The position numbers and the translations under genes were made by a program. From contig OX393578.1 in assembly GCA_947652605.1 (NCBI GenBank), forward strand, positions 62,503,415 through 62,567,414: a DNA stretch of 64,000 nucleotides, given 5' to 3'. This DNA is from Elmis aenea. Its lineage: Eukaryota > Arthropoda > Insecta > Coleoptera > Elmidae. Shown in pieces: positions 24,018 to 37,190 of the stretch. Position 1 is the stretch's first letter; each line of letters begins with the position of its first letter. The notes under the pieces are model-generated. The model was not told where the DNA came from and did no database searches. It saw nothing but the letters and a program-made list of their open reading frames with translations.

Positions 24018-24824
24018 TAGGGATTGCAATCACGGGATTCGGGATCCCGGGATCCCGGTCGCTTTTTGGTCTCGAAAATCCCGGGATTTTAAATGTAGAA
24101 TCCCGGGATTTTCGGGATTTAAAAAATTTAACTACCTATAATTACATTATTTTGTAAAAAAAATTGCTCATAGTTGGTATCTACTCAACGTGAATAAGTT
24201 GAACGATGCAATTTTGCAAGTTTAAGCTTGTTTACGTCGCCGCTAGCCGTCTTATGTACGATAACAAAATTTAAAAAAATTCTTGTACTAAGATAATAAT
24301 CATCCCAATTTCTATTTATTTTTGTTACTTATAAAACAGTCTATTTTTTAAATTTTTAGTGAATTAAAGTTGTGCTTTGTTTGAGTTTTTAACAGTTTCA
24401 ACAAATTTATGTTTATGTAATTAAGTATTCTAATGTATAATAAGTTTAATTTCATTTATTTAAATGTTATATCTAATAATTCGATTATTTCTATAATAAT
24501 AAAACATAATAGGTACGGTAGGTATATATATATATATTTTTCAATTTTTATTAACAGCTTTGCATCTATGATATAATTAAAACAAATTAACAGAAATTAT
24601 AGAGGAAAAAAATTAAATAAAAAGTTAAGGAAAATAATTGGTAATTACTAAATTATTTAATAATTATGTAAATCATTTGTAATCAAAAAATATTTATACA
24701 CTGCATTAGCTTTTGTTTTTCAGCGAATACTTCACATTATATATAATCCCGGGATCCCGGGATTAAAACATCCTCAATCCCGAAATCCCGGGATCGTAAA
24801 ATTTGATCGGGATTGCAATCCCTA
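24018..24824. mobile_element. Non-autonomous hAT element 2, perfect 8-bp TSD
   Basis: Ends are TAGGGATTGCAATC and its reverse complement, flanked by a perfect CTTGCAAC duplication (24010-24017 and 24825-24832). Subterminal regions are packed with the palindrome ATCCCGGGAT (about 24040-24120 and 24748-24795). The core is AT-rich and non-coding. Structure and TSD fit hAT, though the first base is T rather than the usual C. Confidence 0.92.
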
Positions 24825-24832
24825 CTTGCAAC

Positions 24833-25940
24833 AAATTTTTCATTTGTTTCGTCTTCAGTCTCTTTAAGTTCTTCAATTCATACTTTTAGTTCCTTATGAA
24901 AAAATTAATTTTTCCATTGTTATTCATACATTTTTAATAAGTGATGATAACCAGATCAGTCCTTAGGCGTTTTAGAACGTTATAAATTACTATTTTAATC
25001 GTTTTCTCATGTTTAAAACCGTTAGACGATTAAAGTGCTATAAAATAATGCATCAACTTTATGTATATATGAACTTTTAGTGCTGCTGTTTAATCGTATA
25101 TTAAACTTTATTAGAAACAACACGCCGATAAAAACCACATCAAAAAGAATACGTTGCAAAAAAACGGAGCTAATATTTTTTTTATTCATATTCTCTTAAA
25201 AACGACACTTTTACAAGACAACAGTTTGTGACTAGATCAGTGTTTCCTAATTTGAAAGAAAGCGCATTATATACTTTAATAGGATCAACTAATTTTTGTA
25301 CTTATAATGTACATAAAACTGTTTTACAAAAGTATGTTTTGTAAATTTGAAATAAGAATATTTCTTATCAAAAAATTGCTTACCTCCCAACAAAATGTTC
25401 TCACGTGCCAACCTCTGTCACTCGTGCCGTAGGTGTGGCACCCCTGGCTTAAACCGCTTGCCCTTCTAAATCCACGTCATCCTGAAATATATCATAAATT
25501 TAGTCATATTTGCGAGCTGTCTTTTTCAGTTGTTCCCCCGTTTTTGCAGGGTTTAAGGCATGCATACGTGTATTATTAAAAGTAAATTATTTCTTCAACA
25601 TTGATTTCCCGTTCAAGACGGTTTATCTTCATCCGCCAAATTGAGTTTAACCCTGTTTTCATTTTTTAGACCAGCGAATTTTGTCGATTCATGAAAACGC
25701 ATTTAATTTAAGCCCATGAAAAAGTTTCGCGACGTTATTTACAAAATATTTATGTACAACAAGTAGGATCCAACAAAATTCAATTATCTTTTAAGTTTAT
25801 GCAAGACATAAATCAACCTGTGGCATTGATTTAATTTAAGCTTTCAAATTAAATAAAACTGTAAATCCGGTTTGTGTAGGTATGCAGCATATCGATATAT
25901 AAAAAAACGAATAGCCATTCTCTTGCAGATACAAGCTTTA
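24833..25940. other. AT-rich intergenic before the satellite
   Basis: No gene is supported. The text at 25404-25470 (CACGTGCCAACCTC ... GGCACCCCTGG) looks like a degraded hAT-type end, but I cannot find its partner. Confidence 0.4.
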
Positions 25941-25946
25941 CCAAAC

Positions 25947-28900
25947 TGTAAGCATGATAAACTAGTCCTGAAAATTTCAAGTCAATATCTTAAGCAGTTG
26001 AAAAGTTATACGCGAATATGTTTCGAAAAGAGATTAATAATAAAGAAATTTTGCTTTGTTGAGTTAATTTTTGAAGTTACTTACAAACAAAATATTGGAA
26101 TATTTCCTGAACCGTTAAATCGTTATGAGTAAGCATAATAAACATATCCTAATAAGTTGAAGTTAATATCTTAAGTAGTTAAAAAATTATTCGCGAATAT
26201 GTCTCGAGACGAGCATAATAGTAAAGAAATTTTGCTTTGTTGAGTTAATTTTTGAAGTTACTTACAAACAGAATATTGGAATATTTCCTCAACCGTTAAA
26301 TCGTTACAAGTAAGCAAAATAAACATGTCCTGAAAAGTTGAAGTCAATATCTTAAGTAGTTAAAAAATTATTCGCGAATATGTTTCGAGACGAGCATAAT
26401 AGTAAAGAAATTTTGCTTTGCTGAGTTAATTTTTGAAGTTACTTACAAACAGAATATTGGAATATTTCCTGAACCGTTAAATCGTTACGAGTAAGCAAAA
26501 TAAACATGTCCTGAAAAGTTGAAGTCAATATCTTAAGTAGTTAAAAAATTATTCGCGAATATGTTTCGAGACGAGCATAATAGTAAAGAAATTTTGCTTT
26601 GGTGAGTTAATTTTTGAAGTTACTTACAAACAGAATATTGGAATATTTCCTGAACCGTTAAATCGTTATGAGTAAGCATAATAAACATGTCCTGAAAAGT
26701 TGAAGTCAATATCTTAAGTAGTTAAAAAATTATTCGCGAATATGTTTCGAGACGAGCATAATAGTAAAGAAATTTTGCTTTGCTGAGTTAATTTTTGAAG
26801 TTACTTACAAACAGAATATTGGAATATTTCCTGAACCGTTAAATCGTTACGAGTAAGCAAAATAAACATGTCCTGAAAAGTTGAAGTCAATATCTTAAGT
26901 AGTTAAAAAATTATTCGCGAATATGTTTCGAGACGAGCATAATAGTAAAGAAATTTTGCTTTGGTGAGTTAATTTTTGAAGTTACTTACAAACAGAATAT
27001 TGGAATATTTCCTGAACCGTTAAATCGTTATGAGTAAGCATAATAAACATGTCGTGAAAAGTTGAAGTCAATATCTTAAGTAGTTAAAAAATTATTCGCG
27101 AATATGTTTCGAGACGAGCATAATAGTAAAGAAATTTTGCTTTGCTGAGTTAATTTTTGAAGTTACTTACAAACAGAATATTGGAATATTTCCTGAACCG
27201 TTAAATCGTTATGAGTAAGCATAATAAACATGTCCTAAAAAGTTGAAGTCAATATCTTAAGTAGTTAAAAAATTATTCGCGAATATGTTTCGAGACGAGC
27301 ATAATAGTAAAGAAATTTTGCTTTGCTGAGTTAATTTTTGAAGTTACTTACAAACAGAATATTGGAATATTTCCTGAACCGTTAAATCGTTATGAGTAAG
27401 CATAATAAACATGTCCTGAAAAGTTGAAGTCAATATCTTAAGTAGTTAAAAAATTATTCGCGAATATGTTTCGAGACGAGCATAATAGTAAAGAAATTTT
27501 GCTTTGGTGAGTTAATTTTTGAAGTTACTTACAAACAGAATATTGGAATATTTCCTGAACCGTTAAATCGTTATGAGTAAGCATAATAAACATGTCCTGA
27601 AAAGTTGAAGTCAATATCTTAAGTAGTTAAAAAATTATTCGCGAATATGTTTCGAGACGAGCATAATAGTAAAGAAATTTTGCTTTGCTGAGTTAATTTT
27701 TGAAGTTACTTACAAACAGAATATTGGAATATTTCCTGAACCGTTAAATCGTTACGAGTAAGCAAAATAAACATGTCCTGAAAAGTTGAAGTCAATATCT
27801 TAAGTAGTTAAAAAATTATTCGCGAATATGTTTCGAGACGAGCATAATAGTAAAGAAATTTTGCTTTGGTGAGTTAATTTTTGAAGTTACTTACAAACAG
27901 AATATTGGAATATTTCCTGAACCGTTAAATCGTTACGAGTAAGCAAAATAAACATGTCCTGAAAAGTTGAAGTCAATATCTTAAGTAGTTAAAAAATTAT
28001 TCGCGAATATGTTTCGAGACGAGCATAATAGTAAAGAAATTTTGCTTTGCTGAGTTAATTTTTGAAGTTACTTACAAACAGAATATTGGAATATTTCCTG
28101 AACCGTTAAATCGTTATGAGTAAGCATAATAAACATGTCCTAAAAAGTTGAAGTCAATATCTTAAGTAGTTAAAAAATTATTCGCGAATATGTTTCGAGA
28201 CGAGCATAATAGTAAAGAAATTTTGCTTTGCTGAGTTAATTTTTGAAGTTACTTACAAACAGAATATTGGAATATTTCCTGAACAGTTAAATCGTTACGA
28301 GTAAGCAAAATAAACATGTCCTAAAAAGTTGAAGTCAATATCTTAAGTAGTTAAAAAATTATTCGCGAATATGTTTCGAGACGAGCATAATAGTAAAGAA
28401 ATTTTGCTTTGGTGAGTTAATTTTTGAAGTTACTTACAAACAGAATATTGGAATATTTCCTGAACCGTTAAATCGTTATGAGTAAGCATAATAAACATGT
28501 CCTGAAAAGTTGAAGTCAATATCTTAAGTAGTTAAAAAATTATTCGCGAATATGTTTCGAGACGAGCATAATAGTAAAGAAATTTTGCTTTGGTGAGTTA
28601 ATTTTTGAAGTTACTTAACAGAATATTGGAATATTTCCTGAACCGTTAAATCGTTATGAGTAAGCATAATAAACATGTCCTAAAAAGTTGAAGTCAATAT
28701 CTTAAGTAGTTAAAAAATTATTCGCGAATATGTTTCGAGACGAGCATAATAGTAAAGAAATTTTGCTTTGCTGAGTTAATTTTTGAAGTTACTTACAAAC
28801 AGAATATTGGAATATTTCCTGAACCGTTAAATCGTTACGAGTAAGCAAAATAAACATGTCCTGAAAAGTTGAAGTCAATATCTTATGGTGCCTGTACATC

Positions 28901-31900
28901 TGAGAGTAAAGTACTCTCGAGAGTAGCGTCGCCAAGGATACAGCCAATCGCGAGTTACTCTCAGGGGCTGTATCCTTGGTGACGCTACTCTCAAGAGTAC
29001 TTTACTCTCAGGTGTACAGGCACCATTAAGTAGTTAAAAAATTATTCGCGAATATGTTTCGAGACGAGCATAATAGTAAAGAAATTTTGCTTTGGTGAGT
29101 TAATTTTTGAAGTTACTTACAAACAGAATATTGGAATATTTCCTGAACCGTTAAATCGTTATGAGTAAGCATAATAAACATGTCCTGAAAAGTTGAAGTC
29201 AATATCTTAAGTAGTTAAAAAATTTTTCGCGAATATGTTTCGAGACGAGCATAATAGTAAAGAAATTTTGCTTTGCTGAGTTAATTTTTGAAGTTACTTA
29301 CAAACAGAATATTGGAATATTTCCTGAACCGTTAAATCGTTATGAGTAAGCATAATAAACATGTCCTAAAAAGTTGAAGTCAATATCTTAAGTAGTTAAA
29401 AAATTATTCGCGAATATGTTTCGAGACGAGCATAATAGTAAAGAAATTTTGCTTTGCTGAGTTAATTTTTGAAGTTACTTACAAACAGAATATTGGAATA
29501 TTTCCTGAACCGTTAAATCGTTATGAGTAAGCATAATAAACATGTCCTGAAAAGTTGAAGTCAATATCTTAAGTAGTTAAAAAATTTTTCGCGAATATGT
29601 TTCGAGACGAGCATAATAGTAAAGAAATTTTGCTTTGGTGAGTTAATTTTTGAAGTTACTTACAAACAGAATATTGGAATATTTCCTGAACCGTTAAATC
29701 GTTATGAGTAAGCATAATAAACATGTCCTGAAAAGTTGAAGTCAATATCTTAAGTAGTTAAAAAATTATTCGCGAATATGTTTCGAGACGAGCATAATAG
29801 TAAAGAAATTTTGCTTTGCTGAGTTAAGTTTTGAAGTTACTTACAAACAGAATATTGGAATATTTCCTGAACCGTTAAATCGTTATGAGTAAGCATAATA
29901 AACATGTCCTGAAAAGTTGAAGTCAATATCTTAAGTAGTTAAAAAATTATTCGCGAATATGTTTCGAGACGAGCATAATAGTAAAGAAATTTTGCTTTGG
30001 TGAGTTAATTTTTGAAGTTACTTACAAACAGAATATTGGAATATTTCCTGAACCGTTAAATCGTTATGAGTAAGCATAATAAACATGTCCTTAAAAGTTG
30101 AAGTCAATATCTTAAGTAGTTAAAAAATTATTCGCGAATATGTTTCGAGACGAGCATAATAGTAAAGAAATTTTGCTTTGCTGAGTTAATTTTTGAAGTT
30201 ACTTACAAACAGAATATTGGAATATTTCCTGAACCGTTAAATCGTTACGAGTAAGCAAAATAAACATGTCCTGAAAAGTTGAAGTCAATATCTTAAGTAG
30301 TTAAAAAATTATTCGCGAATATGTTTCGAGACGAGCATAATAGTAAAGAAATTTTGCTTTGGTGAGTTAATTTTTGAAGTTACTTACAAACAGAATATTG
30401 GAATATTTCCTGAACCGTTAAATCGTTATGAGTAAGCATAATAAACATGTCCTGAAAAGTTGAAGTCAATATCTTAAGTAGTTAAAAAATTTTTCGCGAA
30501 TATGTTTCGAGACGAGCATAATAGTAAAGAAATTTTGCTTTGCTGAGTTAATTTTTGAAGTTACTTACAAACAGAATATTGGAATATTTCCTGAACCGTT
30601 AAATCGTTATGAGTAAGCATAATAAACATGTCCTAAAAAGTTGAAGTCAATATCTTAAGTAGTTAAAAAATTATTCGCGAATATGTTTCGAGACGAGCAT
30701 AATAGTAAAGAAATTTTGCTTTGCTGAGTTAATTTTTGAAGTTACTTACAAACAGAATATTGGAATATTTCCTGAACCGTTAAATCGTTATGAGTAAGCA
30801 TAATAAACATGTCCTGAAAAGTTGAAGTCAATATCTTAAGTAGTTAAAAAATTTTTCGCGAATATGTTTCGAGACGAGCATAATAGTAAAGAAATTTTGC
30901 TTTGGTGAGTTAATTTTTGAAGTTACTTACAAACAGAATATTGGAATATTTCCTGAACCGTTAAATCGTTATGAGTAAGCATAATAAACATGTCCTGAAA
31001 AGTTGAAGTCAATATCTTAAGTAGTTAAAAAATTATTCGCGAATATGTTTCGAGACGAGCATAATAGTAAAGAAATTTTGCTTTGCTGAGTTAAGTTTTG
31101 AAGTTACTTACAAACAGAATATTGGAATATTTCCTGAACCGTTAAATCGTTATGAGTAAGCATAATAAACATGTCCTGAAAAGTTGAAGTCAATATCTTA
31201 AGTAGTTAAAAAATTATTCGCGAATATGTTTCGAGACGAGCATAATAGTAAAGAAATTTTGCTTTGGTGAGTTAATTTTTGAAGTTACTTACAAACAGAA
31301 TATTGGAATATTTCCTGAACCGTTAAATCGTTATGAGTAAGCATAATAAACATGTCCTTAAAAGTTGAAGTCAATATCTTAAGTAGTTAAAAAATTATTC
31401 GCGAATATGTTTCGAGACGAGCATAATAGTAAAGAAATTTTGCTTTGCTGAGTTAATTTTTGAAGTTACTTACAAACAGAATATTGGAATATTTCCTGAA
31501 CCGTTAAATCGTTACGAGTAAGCAAAATAAACATGTCCTGAAAAGTTGAAGTCAATATCTTAAGTAGTTAAAAAATTATTCGCGAATATGTTTCGAGACG
31601 AGCATAATAGTAAAGAAATTTTGCTTTGGTGAGTTAATTTTTGAAGTTACTTACAAACAGAATATTGGAATATTTCCTGAACCGTTAAATCGTTATGAGT
31701 AAGCATAATAAACATGTCGTGAAAAGTTGAAGTCAATATCTTAAGTAGTTAAAAAATTATTCGCGAATATGTTTCGAGACGAGCATAATAGTAAAGAAAT
31801 TTTGCTTTGCTGAGTTAATTTTTGAAGTTACTTACAAACAGAATATTGGAATATTTCCTGAACCGTTAAATCGTTATGAGTAAGCATAATAAACATGTCC

Positions 31901-34487
31901 TAAAAAGTTGAAGTCAATATCTTAAGTAGTTAAAAAATTATTCGCGAATATGTTTCGAGACGAGCATAATAGTAAAGAAATTTTGCTTTGCTGAGTTAAT
32001 TTTTGAAGTTACTTACAAACAGAATATTGGAATATTTCCTGAACCGTTAAATCGTTATGAGTAAGCATAATAAACATGTCCTGAAAAGTTGAAGTCAATA
32101 TCTTAAGTAGTTAAAAAATTATTCGCGAATATGTTTCGAGACGAGCATAATAGTAAAGAAATTTTGCTTTGGTGAGTTAATTTTTGAAGTTACTTACAAA
32201 CAGAATATTGGAATATTTCCTGAACCGTTAAATCGTTATGAGTAAGCATAATAAACATGTCCTGAAAAGTTGAAGTCAATATCTTAAGTAGTTAAAAAAT
32301 TATTCGCGAATATGTTTCGAGACGAGCATAATAGTAAAGAAATTTTGCTTTGCTGAGTTAATTTTTGAAGTTACTTACAAACAGAATATTGGAATATTTC
32401 CTGAACCGTTAAATCGTTATGAGTAAGCATAATAAACATGTCCTGAAAAGTTGAAGTCAATATCTTAAGTAGTTAAAAAATTATTCGCGAATATGTTTCG
32501 AGACGAGCATAATAGTAAAGAAATTTTGCTTTGGTGAATTAATTTTTGAAGTTACTTACAAACAGAATATTGGAATATTTCCTGAACCGTTAAATCGTTA
32601 TGAGTAAGCATAATAAACATGTCCTGAAAAGTTGAAGTCAATATCTTAAGTAGTTAAAAAATTATTCGCGAATATGTTTCGAGACGAGCATAATAGTAAA
32701 GAAATTTTGCTTTGCTGAGTTAATTTTTGAAGTTACTTACAAACAGAATATTGGAATATTTCCTGAACCGTTAAATCGTTACGAGTAAGCAAAATAAACA
32801 TGTCCTGAAAAGTTGAAGTCAATATCTTAAGTAGTTAAAAAATTATTCGCGAATATGTTTCGAGACGAGCATAATAGTAAAGAAATTTTGCTTTGGTGAG
32901 TTAATTTTTGAAGTTACTTACAAACAGAATATTGGAATATTTCCTGAACCGTTAAATCGTTACGAGTAAGCAAAATAAACATGTCCTGAAAAGTTGAAGT
33001 CAATATCTTAAGTAGTTAAAAAATTATTCGCGAATATGTTTCGAGACGAGCATAATAGTAAAGAAATTTTGCTTTGCTGAGTTAATTTTTGAAGTTACTT
33101 ACAAACAGAATATTGGAATATTTCCTGAACCGTTAAATCGTTATGAGTAAGCATAATAAACATGTCCTAAAAAGTTGAAGTCAATATCTTAAGTAGTTAA
33201 AAAATTATTCGCGAATATGTTTCGAGACGAGCATAATAGTAAAGAAATTTTGCTTTGGTGAGTTAATTTTTGAAGTTACTTACAAACAGAATATTGGAAT
33301 ATTTCCTGAACCGTTAAATCGTTATGAGTAAGCATAATAAACATGTCCTAAAAAGTTAAAGTCAATATCTTAAGTAGTTAAAAAATTATTCGCGAATATG
33401 TTTCGAGACGAGCATAATAGTAAAGAAATTTTGCTTTGTTGAATTAATTTTTGAAATTTCTTGCAAACAGAATATTGGAATATTTCCTGAACCGTTAAAT
33501 CGTTACGAGTAAGCATAATAAACATGTCCTGAAAAGTTGAAGTCAATATCTTAAGTAGTTAAAAAATTATTCGCGAATATGTTTCGAGACGAGCATAATA
33601 GTAAAGAAATTTTGCTTTGGTGAGTTAATTTTTGAAGTTACTTACAAACAGAATATTGGAATATTTCCTCAAGTGATAAATCGTTACGAGTAAGCAAAAT
33701 AAACATGTCCTGAAAAGTTTAAGTCAATATCTTAAGTAGTTAAAAAATTATTCGCGAATATGTTTCGAGACGAGCATAATAGTAAAGAAATTTTGCTTTG
33801 TTGAGTTAATTTTTGAAGTTACTTACAAACAGAATATTGGAATATTTCCTCAAGCGATAAATCGTTACGAGTAAGCAAAATAAACATGTCCTAAAAAGTT
33901 TAAGTCAATATCTTAAGTAGTTAAAAAATTATTCGCGAATATGTTTCGAGACGAGCATAATAGTAAAGAAATTTTGCTTTGGTGAGTTAATTTTTGAAGT
34001 TACTTACAAACAGAATATTGGAATATTTCCTCAAGTGATAAATCGTTACGAGTAAGCAAAATAAACATGTCCTGAAAAGTTTAAGTCAATATCTTAAGTA
34101 GTTAAAAAATTATTCGCGAATATGTTTCGAGACGAGCATAATAGTAAAGAAATTTTGCTTTGTTGAGTTAATTTTTGAAGTTACTTACAAACAGAATATT
34201 GGAATATTTCCTCAAGCGATAAATCGTTACGAGTAAGCAAAATAAACATGTCCTGAAAAGTTTAAGTCAATATCTTAAGTAGTTAAAAAATTATTCGCGA
34301 ATATGTTTCGAGACGAGCATAATAGTAAAGAAATTTTGCTTTGGTGAGTTAATTTTTGAAGTTACTTACAAACAGAATATTGGAATATTTCCTCAAGCGA
34401 TAAATCGTTACGAGTAAGCAAAATAAACATGTCCTGAAAATTTCCAGTCAATATCTTAAGCAGTTGAAAAGTTATTCGCGAAAATGT
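25947..34487 (+). repeat. 181-bp satellite array, about 46 monomers
   Basis: Spacing of GCGAATATGTTTCGAG is exactly 181 bp over almost the whole array. After removing the 140-bp MITE and its 3-bp duplication, the length equals about 46.4 monomers. Monomers are nearly identical in the core and vary at a few diagnostic sites: CTTTG[C/G/T]TGAG, TTA[C/T]GAGTAAGCA[A/T]AAT and GTCC[T/G]...AAAA. One monomer has a 3-bp deletion (about 28614). The outermost monomers are more diverged. No coding frame spans the array. Size and homogeneity fit a (peri)centromeric or heterochromatic satellite; location on the chromosome is inference. Confidence 0.97.
28886..29025. mobile_element. 140-bp PIF/Harbinger-like MITE inside the satellite
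   Basis: Long inverted repeats starting TGGTGCCTGTACA almost fill the element, with a loop of about 20 bp. It is inserted in the monomer text ATCTTAAGTAG, giving TTA on both sides (28883-28885 and 29026-29028), a 3-bp TWA duplication as made by PIF/Harbinger transposases. The neighbouring monomers are perfect empty sites. A second copy lies at 42605-42744; the two differ at only three bases. Confidence 0.92.
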
Positions 34488-35665
34488 CACTTAATCAATT
34501 TGGATGTTAAAGCTTGTTATACTCGATGAGAAATTAAATATAAACAAAAAAAATTTACTTTCATCCCCGGTCTCGCTTAATATGAACAATTTAATAAGAC
34601 AGGCGTGTTTATCTTAAAAAAAAACAACCAAAGAGACCGACATCAGATCTTCGTTAACCATCATGGAAACCTAGATACCCCTTAAAACATTCGATATTGG
34701 TCCACCCTGTAAAATCTCAATTCCGCGCCATTTGGTGTTAAAACTGTACTTTTTACTGCATAGGTAAGATTTTGAACGAGCTTTTAAAACCAATATAAAT
34801 CCAAGTTAAAAACGTGCAACTATAAAATTTTAACTTTACAATTATTAATGGCAACCGAATAAAAGTGCCAGTACAACCTCCTTCTGATCTATCCGAGGTC
34901 GTTAAAGTAAGATGGCTACGGCGGCCCCTCACGTAGTCTAGTTCGTTAATCGTTCATTTTATAGCTCCTTACTTCAGAAAACGTGCAGCTATTTTGCACG
35001 TTTAGTGGCACAAGAAGAACCACTATCAAAAAAGAAAACTACAAGAGTAAAGACTCTACAGGGTATGATACGAGAAAAGACTAATTTTGAACCGATCTTA
35101 TAGGTTTAGTTAATAAGCTAATTAAAAAATTTCATTTCCCTATTAAGAACTTCACCCCAACTGCAATCACAGTCACTCAGGAAACATTAACTAATCCAAA
35201 TATTAATCTCTCGACCAATCGGTCAATAATAAAGGCACACGAATTTTGTTTATAAACAGCAAACTTCTAACTTTCAGCACATTTGATGAATTATTCATGC
35301 GCGATGAGCGGTTCGGCCGTATCCAAAAAGGTTTTTAATGTTTACTTAAACGTAAATTAACTGTAAATACAATATTTTGTACGCGGTCATGTAGCAGCAA
35401 AAAATACATTAATGGAATCTGCGTGGAACCATAATTTCCTGTGCTATAATCAGTTGCAATAAATCTATAGCTCGCCTTGCGCGTCGACAACGTTTTTTAT
35501 TTTCCACAAAAACGATGAAAATATCCTGTGCGTTGCTCCGCAACAAACAGTAATTACGCTTTAAACCTATTTTATGATAATATATAGACGTACACGTGAA
35601 ATAATGTATTGCATGCATTAAGGTAATTGTTTTTAGATTATGGAGCTGCCAGGAATCATTACACA
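34488..35665. other. Intergenic, no gene supported
   Basis: CACCCTGTA at 34703-34711, preceded by GGTC, recalls the TACAGGGTGG[TA]CCA ends seen elsewhere. The 101-codon reverse frame at 35409-35714 matches nothing I know. Confidence 0.4.
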
Positions 35666-36304
35666 TACGAGGGCTGTTCGATAAGTCCGTGCAAAGTCCA
35701 AGAGTTAGCGCCACCAGAGATTATTTTTAGTTAGACATGTTTTGGAGAACCACACACCATACTCTACGTTTCAGTCAGATAGATCTAATACTTTGTGTTT
35801 GGCGTTTTTGGCCTATTTTGAAGATGATACTACATGGACGAAAAATAAAAAATGGGCGCGTTCAGCCGACGCAACAGTTGAGTATGTTGTCTTGTTTAGT
35901 ACTCTGAACGGACAGTATTTACTTTTGGTGACTAGCAACTGTTGGCGAATGTATCCACCATAAAATTTGTTTGGTAACTTTAGTAAACGCTATTACTTAA
36001 CCTCATTTTTAACTGTGATTTTGACATCGTGACTGACTGCAACCACTTAATAATGAGTACCGGGCAGCAAATAGATTTAAATGATTTTGTGCTGATAAGC
36101 AAACAATTAGTTTCAGTACTTTTAAACACAAATTCAATAATTATACTCACATCAGGTATACATAACCTCTATTACAAATGTCATAACAAAAAGCAACGTC
36201 ATGACATCAACATCAACTGTAAACTATCCGTACAGCAGTGGCGTGCGGTGACTTTTCAACCAGGGGATGCTGTCCAAAAAAAACGAACAATTTTTGTTTT
36301 TTTT

Positions 36305-36775
36305 TAATTAATTTTATTCTACGATCTTTTTTACAAAATTCGTCTATGGCAACATCATACAATCTTTTTTCATTTTTCATATTTAGCAACAATTTTTTTT
36401 CAATTGATATTAAAGCGAGAGCAGACAGTCTATCGTCATTTTGGCTGCTTCTGGTTTCTGGTGAATGTTTTTATTCTTTTCATTGTAGAAAACGATCGTT
36501 CAGCCGATGCGCTCGTGGAAGGTATAGTGCAAATTAATTGTATTAATTTAAATACTTCTGTCAAAACATCTTTTAGCTCATCTTTCACAATTAATTCTTT
36601 TATGCAATTTATAGATTTTAAATGAAAGTCGGGAGTCGAGTACAAGTAAACTAATTGACTTTTTAACTTAATAAAATCAAAGTATTTTCTATAAATTGGC
36701 TGAAGTGATTGTAATAGAAAATCCGGAAAATTCTTTTCATATTCTTTAAATTTTCAATCCAAAATTGCAATTATT
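36305..36775 (-). pseudogene. hAT transposase C-terminal (dimerisation) remnant
   Basis: Reverse-strand translation reads FDFIKLKSQLVYLYSTPDF, IKELIVKDELKDVLTEVFKL and then TIPSTSASAERSFSTMKRIK, the signature of the hAT C-terminal dimerisation region. After a frame change comes DDRLSALALISIEKKLL ... DEFCKK near the element end, which is the last helix of that domain. The RNase H-like catalytic residues lie upstream in intact hATs and are not present here. At least one frameshift, near 36436. Confidence 0.85.
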
Positions 36776-37190
36776 ATTAACCGCAGTTTCATCCATATTA
36801 TGGGTCGTATTAAATAATAATCAAAATTCTAAGTAGCAAAACAGTGCACTAAAAATAGAGTTAAGCTTATTTAAATAGAAGAAGCTTGATTTAAAGAAAG
36901 TAAACAAAAATCAATTTACAACGGAAATGATTATTTTGTAGCGTGCGGTAATATCAATCGAGTGCGGCTGCCCTACCATATAACAGTTGCCCCACCCAGA
37001 GGAACCATGAGAGTAATCGCTTCCCGTAGCTGTTAAGTAAAGCAACATGATACAATAACTACAAGGTAAGATATTGCGCAGCTACCCGGGCACCGCTGAC
37101 GTCACTCCGAGAGTTAAACGCACGTTTTAGTTAAGCGTGGTAGTTGTTTATAGTGTTCTGAGGTGTTTATACACATTTTCGAGTGAAAAA

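Noticed and set aside
25235..25470. Possible hAT MITE (CAGTGTTTCCTAA ... GGGTGGCACCCCTGG-type text)
   Set aside because: The two candidate ends are not inverted copies of each other and no 8-bp duplication was found.
25947..34487. CRISPR-like or gene-coding reading of the regular array
   Set aside because: The units are contiguous 181-bp tandem copies without unique spacers, in a eukaryotic context, and no frame stays open across a monomer boundary.
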